Positions 1 to 9,107 of a DNA stretch of 64,000 nt are shown here, piece by piece. Position numbers and translations under genes: made by a program. Every line of letters begins with the position of its first letter. The stretch's first letter is position 1. The notes beneath the pieces are model-generated. The model did no database searches. It worked only from the letters and a program-made list of their open reading frames with translations, and was not told the DNA's origin. The stretch comes from Rhizomys pruinosus (Eukaryota > Chordata > Mammalia > Rodentia > Spalacidae), in NCBI GenBank assembly GCA_009823505.1, contig VZQC01005746.1:998280-1062279 (forward strand), given 5' to 3'.

Positions 1-592
1 GGTGCAGTTTGCCAGATGTGTAGGCAATTTCTCTTCTCAGCAAGTGTGTTAGAAATATAACAAGAAAGCATAGTTGTATGTCTGTGTGCTCCTGTAATAA
101 TATCTTATGAGGAGTCATATATTTATACCACCTAAAAGGAAAAAGCTTGGTCCACATTTAGGTCAGCAGGAAAAAAGCTGGTTCCAAATTTCATGTACAG
201 TAGTCTCAAACATCTTTGATTATTTGGCCATAGTGTGAAATTTGGAATTGTTCTGCCTAAGCAAAAAGGAAGTTTTTCAGCTTTCCTCTCTAAACTGCTT
301 CATAAGCAGACAGCCTTGTTATGGTGAAAAGTAAGTGTTATGAGGCTGCTGGGCAAAGTGCTGCCTATGAGTGTGCTTAGTGAAAACCAGATACTAAGTG
401 TATTTCACAGGTGCTGGGAGTAGGAAAATAACCATCACAAAATAAAAAATTCCGTAAAACATCCTTGAATAATTGGGTCATAGTTCAAAAACAATGGTCC
501 TACGTATGCAGGATGCATGGCCTTCCAAGTTTGAGGAGTTAGAAGAGGGAGAAACAGATCTGGAGGCATTTGAAGAATATGAAGAACAAAGT
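1..592. other. unique AT-rich DNA, no gene seen
   Basis: No repeat, RNA gene or convincing exon is recognised. Base composition is AT-rich and all frames are broken by frequent stops. Confidence 0.6.
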
Positions 593-736
593 ATTTGCAT
601 AATAATTATTTATTATTTGCATAAATAATATTTTTATTAATTTTTATTAATAATATTTATTAATAATAAATAATAGATAAATAATGTTATTTGCATAAAT
701 AAATAACAATATTATTTGCATAAAACATAATCATAA
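593..736. repeat. AT-rich low-complexity block with four octamer motifs
   Basis: A run of TAATAA / ATAAATAA words contains the octamer ATTTGCAT four times on the plus strand, at 593-600, 615-622, 689-696 and 714-721. ATTTGCAT is the POU-factor octamer. The copies share flanking ATAA words, so local slippage is a plausible origin. Binding is not shown. Confidence 0.7.
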
Positions 737-914
737 TTATGTTTCTAATATTGAGTCTTCCATTTGTGGACTATGTGATTGGAATTAAGCTAGAGTCTAG
801 ATGAGCGCTTGGCACATAATAAAATTTACGTATTTAAAAAAGACCTATAATACACTGTTAAAATAATTTAAATGTAATATAAAACTTTTATTAAATTATG
901 ATTTTGCTCATTTA

Positions 915-1052
915 TTTGAGACAAGGTCTCACTGTAGCCCCAGGTAGCCTAGAACCAATCATGTAGACCAGGCTGGCCTCAGTCTCATAGAGCTCTGCCT
1001 GCCTCTTCTCCCAAGTGCTGATCATGAAACTGTGTGTCACCATGTCTGGCTT
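915..1052 (-). mobile_element. B1 SINE, minus strand
   Basis: Reads as the complement of B1: GAGACAAGGTCTCACTGTAG, then a GACCAGGCTGGCCT core, then CCAAGTGCTG and CATGTCTGGCT at the 5' end of the element. It is diverged, with small indels. B1 is a 7SL RNA-derived rodent SINE mobilised by LINE-1 proteins. Confidence 0.85.
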
Positions 1053-1111
1053 TGAATTATGATTTTAATTCTGTGAATATATGCATACCTATGCTTTGTA
1101 TTCTTATTCGG

Positions 1112-1235
1112 CAGTCTCAGACCCCAGCCTGAGCTGGAACTTGCTATGCAACTCAGGCTGCCCTCACACTCAAGATCCTCCTGTCGCAGTCTCTCAGATG
1201 TGGTCAAGGGTGTTTGGCACCATCCCTGGCTTAAG
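1112..1235 (-). mobile_element. older B1-related fragment, minus strand
   Basis: GAACTTGCTATGCAACTCAGGCTG, followed by GATCCTCCTG and a terminal CACCATCCCTGGCTT, resembles a strongly diverged B1 (or proto-B1) in the same orientation as its left neighbour. A short gap separates the two, so they are probably independent insertions. Confidence 0.5.
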
Positions 1236-1351
1236 ACCTACATACTTCTTTCAACACAAAAATTCAGCAAATAATAACAAATTATTGCGTAGATGATGTC
1301 CAGTTTCATTTTTCTTCTGTATACATTTCTTTTTGCTAAAATGTTATTTGA

Positions 1352-1585
1352 GGGGCTGGAGAGATGGTTCAGCAGTTAAGAGCCCCGATTGCTCTTGCAG
1401 AGGACCAGAGTTCTATTCCCAGCACCCACATGGCAGCTAAGAACCGTCTTTAACTCCATGTCGTGCAATGCTGTGGAGGTCAGAAGAGGGTGTCAGATTC
1501 TGACCTCCACAGCATTGCACAACATGAGTGCACCAACCTACATGCAGACAGTACATTCATATACATAAAAAATTTTAAAAATTAA
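1352..1585 (+). mobile_element. B2-type SINE with an inverted central segment
   Basis: The head (GGGGCTGGAGAGATGGTTC, then GCTCTTGCAGAGGACC) and tail (CATGCAGACAGTACATTC, A-rich end) are ordinary B2. Between them, 1458-1498 is the reverse complement of the B2 centre and 1499 onward is the same centre in normal orientation. This gives 27-base arms (1458-1484 and 1499-1525, one mismatch) around a 14-base loop. Flanking AAAATGTTATTTGA (1338-1351) and AAAATGTTAATTGA (1586-1599) look like one target-site duplication with one mismatch, so the composite behaves as a single insertion. Confidence 0.85.
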
Positions 1586-1635
1586 AAAATGTTAATTGAA
1601 TATAGATTTTATAATCAGAAAAATGAATAGAACGT

Positions 1636-1643
1636 GTGTATGT

Positions 1644-1684
<41 letters not shown>
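1636..1684. repeat. (TG)n microsatellite
   Basis: Short imperfect TGTGTATG units run into about 18 uninterrupted TG dinucleotides. Confidence 0.95.
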
Positions 1685-1686
<2 letters not shown>

Positions 1687-1837
1687 TTAGACTACACATA
1701 TACATAGTCGCAGGTCTATTTTACTTATCCTTGTCTTCTTTATCTTAAAGTGATGGAACAATTTTAACTCATATTATGAAATTTTACATACATGTGCAAA
1801 TATATACAGGTTTTCTACTATAGGAAGCTTTCTTTTT

Positions 1838-2240
1838 ATGCTGAACAGAGACCACATGGCCCTGGTAAGGGGAATGCCACTTTGCGGCAAAGGGGAGCCT
1901 TTTTCCAACCCACTGGCCAACCGATCGAAATGCAGGCCTACCTTAGCCTCTATGCGCGCAATAATTAATAAAAATAACGGCCAGGAATTCCGTGATGATG
2001 TTACTATGAAATTCACATTTACTCCTTGCCACAGCTTGCTTTTATAAACCAAATGACGTCAGTTCCCAGAGCCAATCTGAAGTCCCCCAATTCTGTGCCA
2101 CTGCACATTTTTGCCCCACCCGGGCATCACGCACCTAGGCCATGCTGCTTGCTCCTCCTTTGGGCAAGGTCAGACCCTCAGCCACAAGGTGCCCTGAGGC
2201 GTGCTAGTTGGAAAGCTAGCCTGCAATTCAAGCAGAATTT
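1838..2240. other. unique CpG-containing block, candidate regulatory region
   Basis: This stretch differs from its surroundings. It is not a recognised repeat, it keeps several CpGs (CCGATCG, TGCGCGCA, AACGGCC, ACCCGGG, CACGCA), and it contains the promoter-like arrangement annotated separately. Retained CpG in rodent non-coding DNA suggests low methylation or constraint. This is an inference and conservation was not tested. Confidence 0.45.
2039..2076 (-). promoter_or_regulatory. CCAAT / CRE / TATA promoter-like cluster, minus strand
   Basis: Read on the minus strand in transcription order: an inverted CCAAT box (CCAAT on plus at 2072-2076), a full palindromic cAMP-response element TGACGTCA (2054-2061), then TATAAAAG (2039-2046) seven bases downstream. 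Order and spacing fit a TATA promoter starting near 2010-2020 and reading leftward. No first exon or splice site is established downstream. An open frame covering 1774-2052 on this strand begins at the TATA box and would not be translated from such a start. A former LTR promoter or a chance cluster is possible. Confidence 0.45.
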
Positions 2241-2261
2241 CCCTACATTTTACAACTATTG

Positions 2262-3808
2262 ATATAACAATAAGAATTTACCAGGTGTTTGAATACTGTG
2301 ACTTATAATTATACCTCAAAGGATACTGTCTTTCCTTTCCTTTTGAATTATCTTCTTTCATCTTTGTAGCTATACAAATAATAAAGTCAAAGATAATTAT
2401 GACTTCACTATTCTGGGACAAATTAAAATTCTGATGCTTAGGAAATTTTTAAGCTTAATTTTATTGGTAGACGGTTGTGTGGAAATCAAACATGTGTTAA
2501 GAAGCAAGTAGACCTCTGTGCTAGTGTTAAATCTGCTCTTGGTCCTTTCTTCTCATTACTTACCACACTCCTCTTGGTTCCCTCTTGTTCAGAAGTAAGT
2601 TTGCTCAATAGCCTGAATTTGGGTGGCTATTTCTCTTCCACTGATTCTTGAAAATTATTAGCTACCATTTTGATTTTTACATTAAAACCATAATTGATGG
2701 TCTTCTCTCTTTAGATATTATCCTAGATATGACAGCATCCTTAAGCATCCTGGATCATGCCTCTTACTGCATGTAAATGTTTGGAGGATTCCATTGCTGT
2801 TATATCAATTAAAAATCAATTAAGATGCATCTAATATACTCTAAGGTATCAGCAAGAAACAGAATAGGGAATTTTAACAAACCACTTTTCTAAAATTAAG
2901 GACAGAAGTAGGGAAATAATGAGGGATGTTGATGTAATTGGAGACTTACATCAACGGAAACTGTTGTTCAGGGAAAATAAATTATACTATGAGAGGGCAG
3001 TGAGTCCTGCATCCGTGGGAAGTCCGCTGCACTATAGGAGGCACTGTTAGGAAAGAAGCCACTGTATGAACAGGAAGAAGTGGGAAAATAGCATAGTATT
3101 TACTTTCCCCACCTGCAGACCTTCTGCCCGTATCTTCCATTCGTCAAATCTTACCAGAAGCATGTTTGTATGAATGTATATTAAATAAGAATAAAGCTAC
3201 ATTTTTTGTGTAGTATTCACGTTTCTCAGTGCTTTCTATTCTCCTAACCAAATTCTTGTCTTTCGCTGTCTGAACAGCTGTCAGCTGTGCTCCATCTTGC
3301 TTTCTTACCTGTTCTGTCCTAGAAACTGAACAAGCTCCTTTCCATTTCTCCAAGCCTAGCTGCTTGCTCTTATGGAAACTTCAGAGGACAGGATTCAATC
3401 TCCTTTTGCCTTTTAGATTTGTCATTTAGCATTCATCCTGTTGCTTCCTTGGGGGTGTGTGTTGATCCAGTGACTCACGACAAATGATTGAAATAAAGCC
3501 AAGATTAGGCAAACAAGTGGGTCATGGTAATTTAACTTCCAGGAAGCAGAGAAAAATGTCAATTCATGGCCTTAATTTTCCATAATCAGAGTTACTGTCA
3601 TATTAAGACTGTAAATGTGGAAACATTATGGTGATGATCTGATAGGTAAAATGACCCATACCTTTTATTTGAATGAGTTATAGAACAGTTAATATATTAG
3701 CCTTTCAGAGGAAACTGACAGTTTGTGACTAATGAAGAAACATAAAGTGAGTGTTAGAACACTTAATATACCTCAAGTAAAAGATATTTTACAATCACCA
3801 ATGCAGAA
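2262..3808. other. unique DNA, no gene seen
   Basis: About 1.5 kb without a recognised repeat. The only sizeable open frame (3144-3353 minus, 69 codons) has no recognisable domain or start context. Confidence 0.55.
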
Positions 3809-3823
3809 ATAATCTCTTTTTTT

Positions 3824-4053
3824 AAGTTTTTTAAATTTTATTTATTTATGTTTATGTGTATGAATGTACTGTCTGCATGCAGGTTTGTGCACCCCTGTCG
3901 TGCAATGCCGCGGAGGTCAGAAGAGGGTGTCAGATTCCCCTGGAACTGGAGCTAAAGACAGTTCTCAGCCGCCATGTAGGTGCTGGGGATCGAATCTGGG
4001 TCCTCTGTAAGAGCAGTTGGCGCTCTTAACCACTAGGCCATCTCTCCAGCCCC
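3824..4053 (-). mobile_element. B2-type SINE, minus strand, with target-site duplication
   Basis: Complement of B2: A-rich tail at the left, the 3' module with GTGCACCCCTGTCGTGCAAT, then AGAAGAGGGTGTCAGATTCC, and the 5' end GGGGCTGGAGAGATGGCC at the right. Flanks ATAATCTCTTTTTTT (3809-3823) and ATAAGCTCTTTTTTT (4054-4068) match at 14 of 15 bases. Confidence 0.9.
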
Positions 4054-4068
4054 ATAAGCTCTTTTTTT

Positions 4069-4544
4069 TTTTTTTTTTTTAACATTTGGGTAAAGCTTAT
4101 TGGGTCACTTTTTCTCAAGTTGAGAATCCCAGAGTCACTCACTACTTGAAGATGTCTGAACTGGTCTCTCTCCTGCTTTCCAAGCCCACAAAGCATTTCT
4201 TGTACCTTCAGAGATGAAGAGCCATGGATTTAAGTAAGGGCTTTAGAATTTTCAGTCTGAGAAAATTCATTGTTGTATCCTTTAATGACCTCAAATGTTG
4301 AAAACTCCAGTTTCTTTCTTCCATGTCCTCTTTGGTCTGCTTGGGGAAATCCAAGGCAAGCAGAGACCAGCTCAGCATTCTTTCAGTTCAACAGTGGAAA
4401 GCCAACACAACGTGGCATTTTGAAGGCTAAGATATTGTGATTGTTCTATGAAATATCTAGGCATTAAAAAGTATAAATTCTGTTCCAAAAAGCCTTAGCA
4501 AACATGATCTAAGGCAAAAATCAACTTTAAGATATTTTAATTTT
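4069..4544. other. unique DNA, no gene seen
   Basis: Nothing recognised beyond the T-run carried over from the neighbouring target site. Confidence 0.5.
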
Positions 4545-4796
4545 TTCATCTTTTATTTTTTAACATTTTTATTGAAGTTATGTGTGTTTTATTCATCATT
4601 TCTCAGTCCAATCTAGACTCATCTTGCCCTCCATGCCCCCTACCCCACCCAAGTTCATGCACCCTGCCATCCCAGCCCTGAATCTTTTTCTGATTCTTCT
4701 CAAAGTTTTTTCAAAGCAGGGAACTTTACTGTTTCAGTTGGTTCCTTGTCCCTGTTCCTCTGTTGTTGTTCCCTCCAATCTGTACCACTTCAACAT

Positions 4797-4797
4797 A

Positions 4798-4840
<43 letters not shown>
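4797..4840. repeat. (AT)n microsatellite inside a LINE-1 3'UTR
   Basis: About 19 uninterrupted AT dinucleotides beginning CATATGCATAT. Confidence 0.95.
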
Positions 4841-4841
<1 letters not shown>

Positions 4842-5176
4842 ACCTGTATTAAAATTATATCATCTGTACACAAACTTTCATTTCTACATCATATTTCAGG
4901 ATTCACATTTTTCCTTTTTAAATTTATATCACTCTGAAATATCCTCCACCCATATACCAAGATTACAAAGTCTAAAAATAAGTGGTGGAGTAATTCTAGA
5001 GTCTCGATAGGGGTTTACATTATCAGAGCACAGTTGCTTTCAGGGAAAAATGTATATAACATTGATATTGCTCAGTTTGCCTTACAACTCAGTGCTTGGT
5101 GCTAGCATCTACAAATGAGAGATACCATTCATCGTTTGCTTTTCTGGGACTGTGTAACTTCATTTAGCATAATATC

Positions 5177-5773
5177 CTATAGTTGTATCCATTTAACTGC
5201 AAAGTTCATGGTGGCATGTTTCTTTGCCACTGCATAGAATTCCATTGTGTAGATGTACCATATTTTCTCTATCCACTCATTGTTTGAAGGACATTTGGGT
5301 TGGTTCCAGCTTTTTGCTATTGTAAAGAGAGCTGCAATGAACATGGCTGTGCATGTATCTCTGCTGAAGAATAAGTCTTGTGGGTATATACCTAAGAGTG
5401 GCATGGCTGGGTCAGGTGGTAAGCTCATTTTGAGTCTTTTAAGTGTTCTCCATACTGCTTTCCATAGTAGTTGTATGAGTTTACATTCCCACCAGCAGTG
5501 GATGAGTGTTCCCCTTTCCCCACAACCTCTCCAGCATTTGGTATCATTTGTTTTCTTGATCCTAGCCAGTCTTAGTGGAGTGAGATGATAACTTACAGTG
5601 GTTTTGGCTTGCATTTCCTTAATTATTAGCGATATTGAACGTTTTTTAAGATTTTTCTCAACCATTTTTATTTCCTCACTTGTGAAGTCTCTGTTTAGCT
5701 CTTTACTCCATCTTTTGAGTGTCATTTGTTTTCTTCTTTGTTTTTTGAGTACTTTATATATTCTGGAAGGCAA
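5177..5773 (-). pseudogene. LINE-1 ORF2 C-terminal remnant
   Basis: An open stretch of 198 codons encodes the end of the LINE-1 ORF2 protein, which in full supplies endonuclease and reverse transcriptase for target-primed reverse transcription. Only the segment downstream of the reverse transcriptase remains. It shows YHLTPLRLARIKK, then the Cys/His motif [18 protein letters not shown], which fits C-X3-C-X7-H-X4-C with all four ligands present, then PLLGIYPQD, FIAALFTIAKSW and [14 protein letters not shown] text. Endonuclease and catalytic reverse transcriptase residues are absent, so no activity is expected. The first Met is internal to the family protein and is not a true start. Confidence 0.9.
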
Positions 5774-5837
5774 AAAGTTTTAATTTTAAAAATGGCCTTA
5801 TTGGTCAGTCCTTCTTGATGAACAAAATGGGTTTATC

Positions 5838-5984
5838 GCCAGGCGTGGTGGCGCATGCCTTTACTCCTAGCACTCGGGAGGCAGAGGCAGGCAGATCTTT
5901 GTGAGTTCAAGGCCAGCCTGGTCTACAGAGTGAGTTCCAGGACAGCTGGGGCTACAAAGAGACCCCATCTCAAAGAGACCAAAA
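5838..5984 (+). mobile_element. B1 SINE with perfect target-site duplication
   Basis: Nearly complete B1: GCCAGGCGTGGTGGCGCATG, GAGGCAGAGGCAGGCAGATC, AAGGCCAGCCTGGTCTACAG, ending in A8. The 14-base duplication AAAATGGGTTTATC occurs at 5824-5837 and 5985-5998. Several CpGs remain, so it is relatively young. Confidence 0.95.
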
Positions 5985-5999
5985 AAAATGGGTTTATCA

Positions 6000-8181
6000 C
6001 TCTCAAGAAATGGCTTTTCTCATTCTCTTTGTTGAGAGTGTAAAGACATAGCATCATTCATGCAACTCAATTTTTCTTGTCTTATAATCACAAAGAAAAC
6101 TTAATGAATATTAATGATTTAATGAATAAAACTCAAGAAAGGAAATATGTTTAAAGTTGCTTTTGGAAATTTTATTTTGACTCTAAGATATGGCAAACTA
6201 ATCTATTTTCAGTTAGGAAGAATTTTATGGCTTCATGTATAAGTTTATGTTTCATGCTGTTTTGTCATATAGGAATAAATTAGCTTGTAGAAACCAAAAT
6301 TATAATGGTCACAAAAATATTAAAAATCAATGAGTCTTCAGAGATAGTGTTCAATATTTTGTGCAATATGTACTTTAATTTAATCATAACATCTATGTAG
6401 CAATGTAAGTCCATCATGTGATTGTCATTATCGAGTGTTGTGAGACTGGAAAATGTTGTTTATGCATGAAAACATTTATTTTATGTCATAAATCTGGAAT
6501 TAAATTTTGCTGCTGAAAATTAACACCCTGTATTTTTGAAACTCATTTTATTTGCTATAATTACCATAAATATAGAAATAAAATATATGAAGATAAATAT
6601 ACAAAGATAAGTCAAGTGACTGTATGAATATAAGTGGCTAATAACAGAATTATAAAAACACAGGAATATGTAATATGTCACAATTACTAAATAGTTCAGT
6701 AGAGCAGATAGTGTAGGTTGAATAAGCAAAGATATGAAGTAATTTGTGCTATATGCTTATTTTTGTTTGTTATGCTGGGAAGAGTAATGAGGAAAGAAGA
6801 CAGAGTCTTCTTTCACAATTATTAAATGAAGCAAGAACAATGCCCAAATGTGATGGTGCATATTTGTAATCCCAGCACTCAGGAGGTTGAGTCAAGTGGA
6901 TCACATGACCAAGGCCTAACACACTGTTTCTGTAGTAATGTGTGTTATTAATAAATGAGTGTTTCATGTTGTATTAATTGTCACATATTCATTATTTATT
7001 TAAACATTCAGCATCTTTGTGAGTTAGGTGTTATTTATTCATCTTCCTTACTGACAACTACGGTATAAATTGAACTAAAATAAGCTGTTCAATGTTTTAA
7101 AAAGAGATAAAATAAAAGTAAATCTAAAATATTTTTACTTCCAAACTTTGATTTTAACATATGTTTATTGAGATTTTTGTCATATTTACACAAATATAAA
7201 CAGATAACCTTAAGATTAGGTTTAACATGTATTTAATATGGAATGGAGAAGTTACAAGATGGTTCATTCAATCCTTGAGTTTAAGGTGCTCTACCATGTA
7301 TTAAAGGAGTCCAGAAAGAAAGAGAAGAAAGAGACAGGATCTCTGAACTCATAAACTCTCTCATCTGACATAATAATTTAGACATGAAGACTTTAGCCTG
7401 CAAAGTATTATATGTGACATAATCTTTCAAGAAGCATAACTGAAAAAATATGAACTCAAATATATGGAGAATGATAGTATATAGGCTTCATCTGATTTTA
7501 ATGGTACATGAATCTTCAGAGGGTTGCTAATGGGAATAGGGTAGAAAGTCTGATATCAATACAAGAGTACAGACTTCAGTAGAGGCATACTTTTGAGTAC
7601 AGGTAAGTGATAGGAGTTTCAGAAGAAAGGAAGACTTCTTTGGTCTTTTCCATACCTGATATATATGTGGCTCTAAAGTCACCAACTAGGAGGCTATTTA
7701 ATAAAACAAGGAAGAATGGTAACTTAAGCTTCTGGCAGCAGGGACAGAATTCAAAGCAAACAGGTAGGCACCAGAAGACATAAAACATGTTCAATACCCA
7801 TTGACTAACAGATGTGTGTAAAAAAAGCAAAAGGAGAATCAAATGTAAGCTGCAAATATTAAACCTAATGAGAAAGCAAAATAGTTCACAAAAGAGGTGG
7901 TTTTATAGTTTGGTTCAAGAATTTTTTTTTAAGAATCTTTGAGGACCTAGTGTGCACTATGCATTTTTTGGATACTTGAACTACATCACTAACAAAAGAG
8001 AATGAAAATCCTGATCTCTAAAGCTTAAGCTCTACCAGGAAGGAAGGAATAGAAAAGAATGTAAATAAAAGAAAAACAATTAGACTAGATTGGTTATTTA
8101 GTATGATTGAATGTTATGAGTCTAATGAAAAAGCAGGTCTTGTGCTAATTTCAAATGTTAATATGGAGGATTGGTTGATCA
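6000..8181. other. unique AT-rich DNA, no gene seen
   Basis: About 2.2 kb of AT-rich sequence with only one B1-like scrap. Open frames at 6520-6729 and 7576-7842 (minus) lack any recognisable domain and have composition typical of AT-rich filler. Confidence 0.55.
6842..6925 (+). mobile_element. B1/B4-type SINE fragment
   Basis: TGTGATGGTGCATATTTGTA followed by ATCCCAGCACTCAGGAGGTTGAG is the left half of a B1-like SINE. The rest is missing or too decayed to recognise. Confidence 0.65.
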
Positions 8182-9107
8182 CTCATTGTAAGTGTGGAGA
8201 ACCCATATAAGACTCAAAATGAGCTTACCACCTGATCCAGCCATACCACTCCTGGGTATATACCCACAAGACTCATCCTACTGCAAAGATATATGCACAT
8301 CTATGTTTATGGCAACTCTTTTCACAATAGAGAAGAGTTGGAACCAACCCAAATGCCCCTCAACTGATGAGTGGATAACAAAAATGTGGTACATCTACAC
8401 AATGGACCTCCTTGCAGCAGTAAAGAAAGATGACATCATGAACTTTGCAGGTAAATGGATGGAACTCAAAGCTATTATGCTAAGTGAAGTAACACAGTCC
8501 CCCCAAAACAAAGGGGACTGGTTTCATTCATTTGTGGATGTTAGTACCAAATCCTCCAATTAAACGGCAGGCAAGCTGAGCAATGTTATTGTTATATTTC
8601 TTTCTATCTGAAAGCAACTGTGATGTTAAAATATGAATCTCATAATCAGCCCTAGAATTAACTTACCACTTACTTTCAGACATGGTAATTAGTGTATATG
8701 GGGGGGGAAGGTCTATATTCATATTTTAGAGTAATATAAAATTAAAAGGAAAAATGTGAACTCCGAGACATATATTGGAGTTAACATACAGTTTATTCCT
8801 GGAGGACATAATTCTGGTACATATATGATGTGTACATGGACATAATTTGGAGCAGTACAGTTGGGGGGGAACCACAGCAGCATGAGGATTGGGTCAAGGA
8901 ATGGACTGATGTGGTTGAATTCTGCCTAGGACAATAAGCTTTTGCAGAGAAAAACTTGGGAGAGACAGAGAGAAAGACGCAGGACATATATTGCAGAGTG
9001 CATGAGCTGGGGTGGGGTGGGGAGAAGGGAGAGGAGAATATGTCTAAACTGAACTGAAAAATGATGTATAAAATACACAAAACATCAATAAAAGTATTAC
9101 ATTAAAA
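8182..9107 (+). mobile_element. 5'-truncated LINE-1, plus strand
   Basis: ORF2 C-terminus at 8192-8563, a 3'UTR with a G-rich tract (9009-9034), and the family's terminal words GAAAAATGATGTATAAAATA and CATCAATAAAAG before a short A-run. The same terminal words end the copies near 13,950, 36,260, 38,550 and 42,920. Confidence 0.85.
8192..8563 (+). pseudogene. LINE-1 ORF2 C-terminal remnant
   Basis: An open stretch of 123 codons matching the end of LINE-1 ORF2: MSLPPDPAIPLLGIYPQD, KSWNQPKCPSTDEW, KMWYIYTM and FAGKWMEL. It begins after the Cys/His motif, so the Cys/His segment and everything N-terminal is missing. The frame runs slightly into the 3'UTR before its stop. No function is expected. 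Confidence 0.88.

Larger units (their letters stand above)
4548..5775 (-). mobile_element. 5'-truncated LINE-1, minus strand
   Basis: The 3' end with its A-tail lies at 4548-4580 (AATAAAAATG on the minus strand). The 3'UTR runs to about 5176 and contains an (AT)n tract. The ORF2 C-terminal part fills 5177-5773. The element stops abruptly near 5775 (5' truncation). Its 3'UTR text recurs in the copies at 39,690 and, in sense, at 8,560. Confidence 0.9.

Noticed and set aside
1774..2052. 92-codon open frame on the minus strand beside the promoter-like cluster
   Set aside because: Its first Met lies at the TATA box, upstream of the predicted start; no domain, signal peptide or conserved motif is visible.
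5253..5783. two plus-strand frames (5253-5588 and 5598-5783) as candidate genes
   Set aside because: They are the antisense of the LINE-1 ORF2 remnant on the minus strand.
5824..5998. B1 treated as part of a larger LINE-1 structure
   Set aside because: It has its own perfect 14-base target duplication and lies about 60 bases beyond the LINE-1's truncated 5' end.
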